Of a DNA stretch of 64,000 nt, positions 34,601-45,354 are shown piece by piece. The first letter of the stretch is position 1; every line of letters begins with the position of its first letter. The DNA comes from Caenorhabditis remanei (Eukaryota; Nematoda; Chromadorea; Rhabditida; Rhabditidae): assembly GCF_010183535.1 (NCBI RefSeq), contig NC_071330.1, positions 9,591,717 to 9,655,716 of the forward strand, in the 5' to 3' direction. The notes below the pieces were generated by a model, which did not search any database, was not told the origin of the DNA, and saw nothing but the letters and a program-made list of their open reading frames with translations. The position numbers and the translations under genes are program-made.

Positions 34601-37600
34601 GGAACTTTGGTTGCTATTTTCCATTTTGTTTTGTTTTTGATTTCCTCAAACTCGTCATCGGAAAAATAACAAATTGAAGTTTTGAAAGACAGAATATGGA
34701 ACAAATATAGTCAAAATAAAATACAAATTGTGAATTTGTATCTTTGATCAAACCAATTCAAAAGAATCGAGAAATTCATTCAGTTAGAAACTTGGTTTGA
34801 TGCAATTGATCGAATTTCAAAACGTCCAAATAATAGTGAAAAAGTTTCATAGAATTGGAGTAGAAAAAGAAGAGAAAAGTGCATAGAAAGTCTCATTTGG
34901 TGACTCCATTTCCTGTTTTCTATTCTGAACTTCCGGTCATCAACTGCTCATTCAATTCCTCTTTTTATATATACTTCTTCTCTCCTATTCTTGATTTTCT
35001 GTAGATTTCATTTCTCTTCATTTTCAGTATTTTATCCAGACTCTATTGTGTTCAGAATATTTCTAAAGAGAAGTTTTTAGAGATTAGGTTAATGAAAAGA
35101 ATGAAAAGGTTCAAAGAAAAATGGGATTTTTGGATTAAGAAGCATTGTTAGGCAGAGAAAATGAACAATGCACTGGCATGTCCTTGCCCTTCTTCTAGAT
35201 AATGAACTTTACTTAATAAAATTTTGTAATCTTATCTTTAAAGGATTGAAAAAAAAAACGGTTGACGATTGTGGGGACATATCAATTTTATTATGTGTTT
35301 GAGAACGAAAAATATTGGTTTGAAATTTCAAAGAATTAAGATAGAGCAATAATTTTCTGGCACTACATAATGAAAGCTCAATTTTATTCAACTCAGTCCT
35401 TGGTTCCATTTTTCCCAATTCAGAAGAGGCTGACAATAAAAACAGTAGTCAGGATTCATCTATCTTTCTACTAAAACCTAGTAATTTTAAATTGAAGAGT
35501 TAAAAAAAGAACATAAAAAAGGAAAATTCCTATAAAATTCTCACACCTTCTTCTACCTCGACCCATGTGATAATACTAGGAGAAAAGGAAGGCGTCGAGA
35601 CTCCAGAGTGTGATAAGAAGGCAGACAAAAAGAAAATGGAGAAAAGAAAAGACGAGAGGATTTGTATCGAAAAAGGGGAAAAGATATGTGTTTTTGGTTT
35701 CTTCATAACAAGCAAAAACATTTGAAAGAGACCAAGAAAATCCTTTTTCCTTTCTGGATCTCGGTTTCCTTTTGTCCGTTTTGCTCTCTGATAATCGAAT
35801 AATGCAACAGAAAATTGAATGAAAAGAAGACGATTTTAGTACATTCCAGATTCTAATTCTACGAAAAAAAGATTTTTGTTGCCAAGAAACCAAATTGCTT
35901 TTTCTTTTATAGCCGAGAGAATTACATATATTTTTATATATTTTTATGATCAATTCAAATGAAAAAAGTGTGCTTTGCTGTCTGGATAACAAAAAATGTT
36001 TCAGTTTAACTGGATGCATTTCTCGAACTTATTATTGATCGAAAATGTGTTACTTATAAGAATGCCAAACTAATTTCGGTTTTTTCTGATATTCCAGTTT
36101 AATTTATTTCAACTGAAACTTCTTCATGTGAATTCAACTTTGAATAAAAATAATGAAAGCAAATAGAAATGATATTAAAAACTTCTCGAGATATGTCTGA
36201 ACTCCATTCGTTGCTTTCTTTGGATGTGATTCAAAAGTGAATACATGTGGGAAAGCGGATTTGGACGGAGTTAAAGATGAAAAGAATATTAAAGAGTTAT
36301 AATGATGTATGACACATCCTTCCGAAATAAATGATGTTTCACTTGAACAGTTTACGACATGAATCATAACTAAAAACCATTGAGATATACTTCGAAGTGG
36401 GAATTGCTTAGTTTAGTCATCAGAATATAACGTCATGTGGAAAGTACGTTGTGATTCATAGCAAGAAACTTCAGGCATAGAGGAAATTATTAAATGAAAA
36501 CTGCGACAACAGAATTTTTGGCGATGATCTGAAGCTTCGGAGTTTTGCGTACATTTTCTAGACAAACTTCTGACTAATTCTCATTTAAAGGAAGTTTTCT
36601 GCTCCAGTAAAATTTCTCTCAAAATCAAAAATCTGTTATATAAATTAAAAATTTTTGCTTGATAGATTTCCTAAACAAGAGCACCTGCTCCATTCTCTGA
36701 AACCTCCGTATTCTCATTTATATTTCAATTATCTCAACATCATACTACTCCCTTTTCTCTTGTTTTAGCCGCCACTTGATATAACTCAATCTGAGTAGAA
36801 AATTGAATGTTTTGAATATTGTAATCGAGAAAGAAAATGAACGAAAGAACGTATAAAATGAACACTTGATGATGAGAGAAAAACGTCCATTTTCTCTCTC
36901 CATTTCCATTTAAAAAAAGAAGAAAATATGAATATTGATGAGCGTAAAAGAGTCGAAAAGCATGAAATTGAGAGAAAAGAGAATCAAGCTACGTTCAACT
37001 AATTGCATGCTTTTAAAGGAGATGAAAAGATGGGTTCAAAGTACAAAAACAACCTTTTTTCTATAAAAACTGTGAGTTTTTTCAGTGCTCAGTTGGCACA
37101 CAGATGACATTCTCACCACGTCATGAAAAAAGAAAATAGCTATTCCCCAGGCGTCAGCTGATGAACTTTCATCTCTTGGTTAGGAATGAAATTAATTTTT
37201 TAAACTGTGAGAAGCAATTATTTTGGTGGAAAGAACTTACGATTGTAGCTCGGGAATGAGACATAAACTCAGAAAAAAGCCATTCAGAATACAAAAATTA
37301 AAAGCCTTGTGTCATTTCTGTTTATCAAAATATTCATGGCGGAAGGAAGAAAAAAGTACGTGGACAACAGGATCAGGGAAATATGAAAACAAACTTTTCC
37401 CCTACAAAGTGTTCAATCCCAAATTACTTTTCTCCGCAACTTACTTCACGAGCCTTTTTGTAATTTCTTTCCACCGATCCTTCTGTTCTCTTTCTTTTTC
37501 TCTTCTTGCCGCTTCGATTATTCTCTGTTTCCACATTTCCAGATATAATCAGAATACCGTTGAAACTCAGAATTCCCTTATAATTTTCCAGAATCAGAGA

Positions 37601-39842
37601 CAAAGGGAAAAGAGAAAGAGTGATTATTCTCTTTCCCCGTTTTCTCTATCCACCTAGCTTTTTACTCCCAAAATATAATTGAATAAAGTGGGCGGAGCCG
37701 GAGAGAAAATAAGGTGAGTTTGTAGGTATGAAGTGGTAAGAGAAGAGAAGAATAAATTGAATTTTTATTATTGGAAAGAAAGTCACATGGTTTTTTCTAA
37801 GTTTGGAGTCAGAGAGAAAGAGAGAGAGAGTTACTTTACAGATTATTTCTCACACCTAATCGAGGTTAAAAACAGAAAAAACACAATCATGATGGAAACC
37901 TGTTCTTGGTTGAATCCAGTTGTAAAACTATGGTTTTATCATGCTGAAAACTTTTCAAAACCTAAAATGAGAACATACCTGTCGAGAATAAGCGAGTTCT
38001 GAGAGACCATATCGATGTAGTCGAAACTTCCATTGTCTTCTGAAATTCTCATTTCTCACCGAAGAAAATTTTCTTTTTTTCAAAATTGAATAATGCTATG
38101 TATCTGAGAACAGGTGGTATTTTCAGTAAGAAACGTCAACTTTATTTCTCCTTCTTAATAAGATTTTCTCGGAATATTGAATAAGAAAAACGTGTTTCGG
38201 CTTGTACTTTCCAGAAGAAACTCACGGCTTTTTATGGCTGCATTTCTTTCAAAATCTTGATGTCGCTGATAAATAATTTGACCGATTGTCCAGATTCGAT
38301 CAGCCGATGGATCAAGAGCTGCTGAAAAAGGAACTGGAATGAATGTAAGATGAAAAGGAAACTTGAACACTGAAAAATTTTAGGAATCATTAAGCACTCG
38401 AATCAAGAGATAGTATACTGTAAAATTGTTATTTTAACGGCATGCCGTTAAATTTTCAACTGTCTCCCAGAGAAATTTTGTGGTTTCAGAAACTCATTAA
38501 AATTAAGCGGAAAAACTTTTTTGGGCGTTCTATTTGCTGATCTAGAAGTTTCTAATCACGCTACTCCGAACAACAAAAAAAAACAGGGATAATCGTATTC
38601 ATGAATTCTGAGTATAGATGAGGTGCAGTTATAGTGCAGTTTTTACGGTATTTTATCTATTACCATTTCAATCAGCGATAATTATCTCCACATTACGAAT
38701 GGAGTTCAGTAATGAGTGAAAGAAAATCTATTTTCTTATCACACACGTTTTGTAAAAAAAACTAGATCCTTGAGAGTTCTCTGAATCTTCTTCACTTATC
38801 CTTCAAATGTTCATCTCCTTCTACTTTACTTGTCTCTGTCGTTCTCATCATGTCCTCATGAATATAAAAGAAACTTTATTTTTTCCCCTTTTACTCTTCG
38901 ATCTTTTCAAAATAAGCTGGAGGTTCGGAAAGTGTGGGAAACTTCTCAATATTTAGACATTTCAACGATTTGACTTTTCGCTGTTCAATCTATATTTAGA
39001 GATTCCTCTATCCAAAATAATCTCGAAAAATAATATTGAGACCCAAAATTCAAAACGAGGGACTTGTTTGTTTGTGATCCTTCGCCAAAAATGAAAACAT
39101 TTTTTAGAAAAAATGATGGTGACGTGCAACAATAGTTTCCATTTTTGGAGTGACCAGGGCGATCAAATACATATTATAGTACGTAGAAGAATCGGAAAAA
39201 AAGAAGGAGATGGGATAGGGATGATGTGAAGAAGGAGAATAAGAATAAGCAGAAGAATAGAAGATGTTGGAAGAAACGAAAAAGAAATGAATTGGAAGAA
39301 AAAAGAAGTAACTTCAGAATACTTCCGGGTTCAGAAGCTATTTCTACTTATTGTCTTTTGTCGGAAATTGTACTTCATTCTTCCCGGTTTTCTAAAAATA
39401 AGCCGAAGATTTAATATAATTTGTGAGAGAAAATAAATAAATAAACTCAAAGAACCCACAAATCGGCTGATTTAACTTACGTTTCATTCTGGAGAATGCT
39501 GAGAGTCCACCACCTCCTCCACCAGCTGATCCGTTTGCTTTCCACTTCTTTTTTACCCCAAAATGAGTTGCTTGATGACTGAAAATACTTTTGTTTCTTT
39601 TTTTAAAAAAGTTGAAAGTTTTGATAACAATGGTTAGTCCAGCAGTCAGAAAAAGAAACTGGATTCATTGAAACAACTAACGTTCGGATGTGAACATATA
39701 CAATTTTGCACCTTCAGGAGATGCATTTTTCAGTTTTCCATGGCAACCTGGTCATCTTCTACGTATTCAGAATAGACGAATTTATGAGAAAATTCTTCTT
39801 TTTTTCCGAAAATAAATTTTCCCTGTTCCATTCTTACCTCAT
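31675..39842 (-). CDS. kvs-4: Shab/Kv2-like voltage-gated potassium channel subunit with alternative N termini
   Basis: Tetrameric plasma-membrane K+ channel subunit. Common exons: 33896-33586, 33541-33429, 33383-33065, 33019-32874, 32829-32725, 32674-32541, 32480-32455 (26 nt), 32382-32353 (30 nt), 32302-32232, 31800-31675. A short form starts in exon 34151-34012 (506 aa); a long form starts at 39842 via 39842-39838, 39578-39481, 38321-38226 and 38039-37979 (546 aa). Both leaders end in phase 2 and fit the T1 exon. Seen: T1 domain QFIKLNVGGQRFML ending in Shab-like YLASCCCAQQM, S1 FAVFSVFFVLISISGLVLG, S3 NIIDLLAILPFIIEMLLLI, S4 VIRILRVLRVIRVLKLGR with a basic residue every third position, filter TMTTVGYGD and S6 CGVLVLALPITIIV. 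The S6 bend reads PIT instead of PxP, as in electrically silent Kv subunits. The C tail is short (about 40 aa), unlike vertebrate Kv2. The symbol rests on remembered synteny next to exos-1 and is tentative. Confidence 0.85.
34012..34151 (-). other. alternative first coding exon of the Kv gene (short form)
   Basis: Begins MNSAIMQGAAMATSHGIARL and ends in phase 2 at a GTCAGT donor, joining the T1 exon at 33896. CTGTAG stands directly before CCATG and could be a trans-splice acceptor. The region upstream (34152-34300) would then act as an internal promoter. Confidence 0.65.
34152..37978. other. large intron of the long Kv isoform
   Basis: About 3.8 kb without a gene that I can support. It is AT-rich with several purine-rich blocks (around 35600-35660, 36820-36980 and 37770-37830). 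It probably contains the promoter of the short isoform and neuronal regulatory elements. Frames in it on both strands look like chance. Confidence 0.45.
38416..38650. mobile_element. MITE related to the TACCGTAAATACTG family, copy 2
   Basis: A diverged relative of 22677-22951. It shares AACGGCATGCCGTT near the left end, the internal TTTTTTGGGCGTTCT and the ...TTTTTACGGTA right end. It is 235 bp, lies in the intron 39480-38322 of the Kv gene, and lacks the repeated GGTGCCGTT array of copy 1. Confidence 0.7.
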
Positions 39843-40839
39843 AATTGTCCTGTTCTGAGGAATAGGCGGCGCGATTTTGAATTGTTTTTCAGAGTGACTC
39901 GTGGCACTGGAATAAGTATCGATACGTACCAGTTAATCGAGTTTATAATCAGCATATTTTGTTCATTTGATTGAAAAAGGTAACACAATAAGTTTGGAAA
40001 CAATTTGATTATTCAGACTTGCTAAATGTAATTTTCTTTTCGGTAGTTTCATACAGCAGAAACTTCATCAGAAAAGAGTAAAAATAATGAAAACTCGGAA
40101 AAATGTCGTATTTCTGAGGGAAAAAAACTGGATAAGACTAAAATTAGGTACTGAAAATTATCTTGTTTTACTGTATCTAGGAAAGAAATTGACTGCAGGT
40201 TTACTGCGGAATAAAATCTTCCAATGTAAGAGCATTGTGAAAAGCCTTGTTCAAGAGAATTCGGTTTTTTTTCAGAAAAGAACTGGAGAATATAGCAGCT
40301 TCTACAGTAATCCCTGCAAAACAAGAAATCTCTCGAAGAAAACAAAGTGATTCCGATAGGACACAACGGTGCTTTGTGGCACCAAAGAGGTCTGTTTTAA
40401 GATGGGATTCACACTCTGAGCCTATCCTCAATGCATTTCGAATCAGACTCCGCCCAATTTTTGCTCCGTTCCAAAACACACAAAATTCATGAAAGTCCTC
40501 TTTCTTCGAGAATCAAAAGGGGTGGAACATCAGCAAAACATTTATTTGGAGATGATACCAAGGGACGATTTTTGAAAAAAAATATAACAACGAAATGGAA
40601 CAGTGAACTAAAAGCCGTGGAAAACAAGAAAAGTTTCGAGAAAGAAAAATCTAAAAAGGGGATAGGTCATTTGAAGAAGTAGAGAAAGAGAAGAAGTGTA
40701 ATTATCGTTTTGGAACAATAGGAATGTGAAAAGGTCTTCAAAAAGTACAAAAAGTTGTTGTAAAAAACGAATCAAAGATCTTTATGAACCATCAATTTTT
40801 GAGCTCAAGAATCAAAAATGATCCGATGGAACAACAATA
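39843..40839. other. gap between exos-1 and the Kv long-form start
   Basis: Contains the promoter or 5' leader of the long Kv form. An open frame in phase with the start codon runs upstream to about 39930 without an ATG, so the true first exon may lie further up. It also holds the 3' flank of exos-1. The many overlapping frames at 40049-40682 on both strands show no family signal. Confidence 0.4.
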
Positions 40840-41782
40840 TTATGCCGCTGAATCAGTCTGATTAGAATATGATGGCAGCATACACTTTTGTGGGACTTTT
40901 GCCATTTTCCTCAATTCTGTTCTGCCGGTTCTTGTCGAGACAACTGTATTCCAATCCACTTTTTGCATAGGTTCACCGTACTTTCCTCGGCATAACACAA
41001 CTCCTAACTCGTCTTCGGCAATTGATAATACAAATTTATCTTTGATTCCTGCATCGTCACACACTTTCGCAAGAATGTAGTCGTTGGGACGAACGAAGTT
41101 TTTGAATGGTTCACTCTGAAATAATGGAATTTGTTTTGACTATCAAATCAAAATTATTTTGCAGAGCTGAAACCATTTCAGATTATAATTGTGATCAGAT
41201 AAGACAGGTTTAAAAACTTCCGGGTTTCTACTCTCCGGATTTGATTAATTTCCCAATTACTACTGTATTTTGTATTTCGGTATTTTGAGAAACCTCTCAA
41301 TACTTATTTAGGAGAAAGAACTCTCACCAATTCAGGTTCTAGCGGTCGCAACTTTTTCTTCGGCAACAACGCTGAAAATCGTTTCTTGTACACTTTGTCT
41401 CCGATACTGATAATATCGCACTTTGCAAATCTGAAACAAAGTCGTCTCTAATTAGAATTGTCACTTCCTACGCACCTCAACCCAACAGCCATTACTTTAG
41501 CAGTTACAACAGCTCCGTTGAACGGAAGAAGTTCGTTGTCGAGTTGATTCTCACTTCGTCTTACTTCGATCACTTGAACGAGATTATCAGTTTTCTGAAT
41601 ATTTTTTTTGTTGATGCGTAACAAAAATATGTCCCTACATCTCTGAATCCATAAACATTTACATATCCCGTTACAGATGCATAGACTCTTCGATTCGCTT
41701 CGTACAATCCATTTCCCATTTTATAATCGCCGATTCCATCAAGAACTTTGTCACCTGGAGCCACCAGAGTTCCACTAATCAT
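40840..41782 (-). CDS. exos-1: exosome complex subunit CSL4 (EXOSC1)
   Basis: S1-domain cap subunit of the RNA exosome, the 3'-5' RNA processing and decay machine in nucleus and cytoplasm. Exons 41782-41639, 41594-41476, 41430-41328 and 41115-40840 give 213 aa, near the usual 195-200 of the family. The N-terminal domain shows MISGTLVAPGDKVL and the VYASVTGYVNVYG strand pair. The central S1 fold shows AVVTAKVMAVGLRFAKCDII, FKNFVRPNDYILAKVCDD and FVLSIAEDELGVVLCRGKYG. The C-terminal strand/Zn-ribbon region is shortened, ending in a polar tail. The gene starts 215 bp after the NHP2 stop on the same strand with TTTGTAG just before the leader, as expected for a downstream operon gene. The first donor is GTAGGG. 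Confidence 0.9.
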
Positions 41783-41997
41783 TTTTCTGCTACAAACAAA
41801 GTTATGTGTTCTGAACTACAATACGGATCGGTACTGAAAATGACTTAGAACACATACACGTTCAGTTCCCGTCGATATAAAGAACAAAATTTTATTGGTT
41901 GAAAACAGAAAAAAATGAGGTCAAGTTGGAAGGTAAAAATAGAGAAACAACAATTTTCATGAAAAACTCAACAACATAAACAGTATAACAACAAAGT
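41783..41997. other. intercistronic region of the NHP2/exos-1 pair
   Basis: 215 bp with AATAAA on the minus strand at about 41888-41893, roughly 105 bases past the NHP2 stop, then about 100 bases to the exos-1 leader acceptor. This spacing is typical of Caenorhabditis operons. Confidence 0.6.
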
Positions 41998-42584
41998 TTA
42001 GGCAGCTTCAACGGTGAGATGGTTAAGAGTTTCGGCGACCTCGTCATAGAGCTCTTGGAATGCTCCGTTAGGCTTGATGAAGATCAGGATCGATGGACGA
42101 CGGTGACCGACAGCAAGTCCAAGTTGTTCACGAGATGGAATGTATACGTATGGAATCTCTTTCTCCTCACAGATAGCTGGGATGTGCGAATAGACGTCAA
42201 TAGGGGAAACGTTTCCTGAAAAAACATGAAGCTATTAAACAGAATCTAGATAACCGATTTCATACCTGCAAGAATGCAGATTCCCTTCTCGTTTCTGCGC
42301 AACTCCTTCTGCACATCCTTGATTCCTTCACGAAGGGTCTTCTCTCCGGCGGCGGCCTTTTTGATAAGCTTGTATACCTTCTTAGCGAGCTTACGACTTG
42401 CTAGTGGTTGGGCAATTGGATTTACCTGAAAAGCACAACATTAGTTAAAAAAAAGAAATTAATGACATACCAGTTCGCAGAGTGCTTGATATTCGTCTTT
42501 CTCGGTGGTAAGAGCTGGAGCATCTCCGGCAGTTTCCGAAACGGCCGAATCGTTCATTGTCTCATCGAGATTACGCTTGCCCAT
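41998..42584 (-). CDS. NHP2: H/ACA snoRNP protein NHP2
   Basis: L7Ae-family protein of the nucleolus that binds H/ACA guide RNAs with dyskerin/Cbf5, Gar1 and Nop10 for rRNA pseudouridylation. Exons 42584-42471, 42425-42266 and 42215-41998 encode 163 aa, the family's normal length. After an acidic N terminus (MGKRNLDETMNDSAV) come KLAKKVYKLIKKAAAGEKTL, the RNA-binding signature RNEKGICILAGNVSPIDVYS, HIPAICEEKEIPYVYIPSRE and LGLAVGHRRPSILIF, then the C-terminal ELYDEVAETLNHL. All conserved positions are intact. From memory the C. elegans protein differs at several residues, which is why I think this is a sister species. It is probably the first gene of an operon with exos-1. Confidence 0.95.
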
Positions 42585-43087
42585 TTTCTGTTTCTGAAAC
42601 AAATTTATATGCAATGGAAATAACAATTTTTAACTAAAAAAAGCCAAATTTAATCGATAAAAAGCAGGTAATCCTATTTCTCCTAAAATTCTGGTAAAAA
42701 CAGGAATTTAAAACAATAACTAAGTTTCTAACTAGTTAACTGAATTTTGAGAAAAATGTTCTAGTAATTCTTTTCGATAAACTCAGGGTAATTTATTTTA
42801 AGAATCAAAAATATCGATGAAGATTCGAGACGACAAAAAATTGGAATGCAATCGGAATACAGAAGAGCGCGTTTTCATTTTGACGAGAGAGTGAGCTAAT
42901 CGTGGAGACACGAGTTCACTGTTGGCGGCGGTTCAAATACGATTTTTTGCAACTATTTAATTGGAGAAAACATGAGGGAATCGATGTAGAACAAACCGCA
43001 GTAGTTTGAAGACTTACAAATTTGTTTAAAAACCTTAAAATCTTAATTTTATAAAATACTATTCTTCTGCTCTACGAGTTCCTCGTT

Positions 43088-44761
43088 CACAGTCTCCCAC
43101 ACGCGAAATGCGCAAGCAAACTGTGTTTTTCTCTAGCACTCTCCACTCTCTCGCCGACAAGCCAAATTCAACTGTTCTGTAGAAGATCTTTGAGAGACTG
43201 TAACTCGCAAGCAAGCATTTGTACAAAAAAGTTGTCAACTGTGAAAATGAAGCCCTATGTCTGATCTACGGCCCTAGTAAAAATTAACATCTTGGGACAA
43301 TTATTTTACTCGTTATGAACTCATAAAAACTACCAAGTTTGACAGAGCATCACGACGGCACTAATTGTCAGAAAGAGCCATTTTTTGAGGGATATGTAGA
43401 TCAGGTGTATAGCTTCACTTTTTTAGTTGGTGACTTTTTTCTACAGACGCTTACTAGCGAGTTACCATCTAAAACAGTCGACTTAGTCACAATCTCGTGG
43501 AGAGTTAGGTAGATTCGATGGAGGAGTATAACTTTTCAGAGAAGAGAAATACAAGAAAGTTGTCAACTGCAAAAGTGAAGCACTACGTCTAATCTACATT
43601 CCCTTAAAAAATTGGCTCATTCTGACAATCAGGGAACCGTGATGCACTGTCAAACTCGGAAGTTTTTAGGAGTTTATAACGAATAAAATACGTGTCGCTA
43701 GATGTTAATTTTTACTAGGGCCGTAGATCAAGTATAGGGCTTTATTTTCACAGTTGACAACTTTTTTGTACAAACGCATACTAGCGAGTTACAGTCTATC
43801 ACAATAGACAAGCTCACAGCATTGCACTGAAATAGGAGGAGGAGTATAACTTTTCAGGGAGGTCTCGTCCAAAAATGTTGTCAACTAAAAAAGTGAAGTT
43901 TTATGCCTGATCTACGTTTTTGTCAAAGTTGTGGGTTTTAGAACAAAAAAGAGTTGGCTCTCTGGCATCACTTTCTCCAAATACAGTAATATCAGTGGTA
44001 AAAGTTGGGACACTTAAAAGCATCCTGAATCGATCTGTAGTGAACAAAATCACAAGCTGTAAAAAGTAATAGATTCCTATTGAAATTTCAAACTTTTCCT
44101 CCGTTTTATTTTTTTGAGAAACTTTTTTATTCGGCTGAAAAATAGAAAAAAGCCCGAAAAAATGCCGTTTTTTCAACTTTTTCAACTGAAATTTGATATG
44201 ACCATGAATCACTGAGGACTGAACAGAATAAATCAAACTAAAATGGTAAATATTTCTCTCGGGACCCTCTACAATCGCTCCGTTTCATTTTTTCGATTTT
44301 TTTTGTTTCCAGACTAAAACCGTCCAAAAGGTGCTAAATACCGATATTACCCATTACATGGATAACTAATTGTTTTGTTTCTAGTAAATTTCTCACTTTT
44401 CGAAGTATTTCAGATATCAAAGAATCTATCTAAAGAAAAAAATTTTCATTCCAGATTAGACATGTCCTTCAAACACACTTTTCTTTGAACGCCTCTTTCA
44501 GTTGTCCATAAGTCGTGTTCTGAATATTGTTCGTTTGAGATTTTTATAATAATTATAGTTCAGATCATCTTCTATCTTATTATTTTTTTACCGTTTCGAA
44601 ATTCGTTGTCTACTCGTTGTACGAGACATTTTTCCAAAATGTTTCATTTCAGATTAATTTTAGTGCAAACGCGCTCGCTCTGCATGCGTTAGAGATTTGA
44701 GGACGCAGATCGTCGCTTTTCTCGTGAAAACGCTTGCGCATTTCGCGTGTGGGAGACTGTG
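43088..44761. repeat. perfect 30-bp inverted repeat 1.67 kb apart
   Basis: 43088-43117 (CACAGTCTCCCACACGCGAA...) is the exact reverse complement of 44732-44761. It is GC-rich in an AT-rich setting, and identity stops sharply at both sides. It may be the ends of one composite element or two inserted copies of a short dispersed motif. Confidence 0.75.
43196..43797. mobile_element. 600-bp foldback element with about 250-bp arms
   Basis: The arms 43196-43443 and 43548-43797 are inverted copies sharing long runs such as TTGTACAAAAAAGTTGTCAA and GGCCCTAGTAAAAATTAACA, with a spacer of about 100 bp. A further fragment of the arm (TGTTGTCAACTAAAAAAGTG and GCCTGATCTACG) follows at about 43850-43925. 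There is no coding frame. RNA from it would form a long hairpin. Confidence 0.75.
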
Positions 44762-45354
44762 CTCGTTTGATACAACCTACAGTAATGAGTCTAAAAACAC
44801 ATTCCGGCTAACATTAGCTAAAGTTGGTTGTTTTGTTGTTTTCAGTGAAAAGAATGTGAGCCATCTCCAAGCCAGTTTTTTGAAGTCGTTGGTAAGGTGA
44901 AGGAAAATGCCAGTTGTGTATGGAAAGCCGCTTACGAATATCCATAGCGACCAGCATTTGAGATCTTTGAAAGAAGCTCTCATTTTGTTTTGCAAAAGGG
45001 GAAATTCGTTTTTCTCTCAGTTTGGAAAACAAGTGAAAGTTTAAACAGTTTTGTATTTTTTATTAGAGCGTTATTTACAAGACCGAACACAAAAACCTTA
45101 TAATAATTGTTTTGATACTCTTGATTCTTTTTCGTTGATTTTCACCCTCGTTTTCAATTGTAAAACAGTTGAGTAAACATTACGATTATTGCTTTTCTTC
45201 TTTCTATTTGATACGTTCATTCATAATGGATCTTCTGTTGTAGAGTCTCAATTTTGATATTTTTTCTGTCGACATTTAAAGAAGGAAATTTAGGATTCTA
45301 CTGTTCCTATTGTATATATCTCTCATATCTTATTCTTTTTAAAAAGATCTACAA

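Larger units (their letters stand above)
42585..45354. other. repeat-rich intergenic block
   Basis: 2.8 kb without a supported gene. The part near 42585-43200 should contain the NHP2 promoter. The remainder has a long foldback at 43196-43797, a third partial repeat at about 43850-43925, and a perfect 30-bp inverted repeat at 43088-43117 and 44732-44761 that brackets it. The short frames around 44700-45030 are not convincing. Confidence 0.6.

Noticed and set aside
40049..40682. Cluster of frames on both strands (81-105 codons)
   Set aside because: Mutually overlapping, no conserved motifs and no phased splice sites; treated as spacer.
44697..45032. Plus- and minus-strand frames around the right arm of the 30-bp inverted repeat
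   Set aside because: No family signal; lies in the repeat-rich block.
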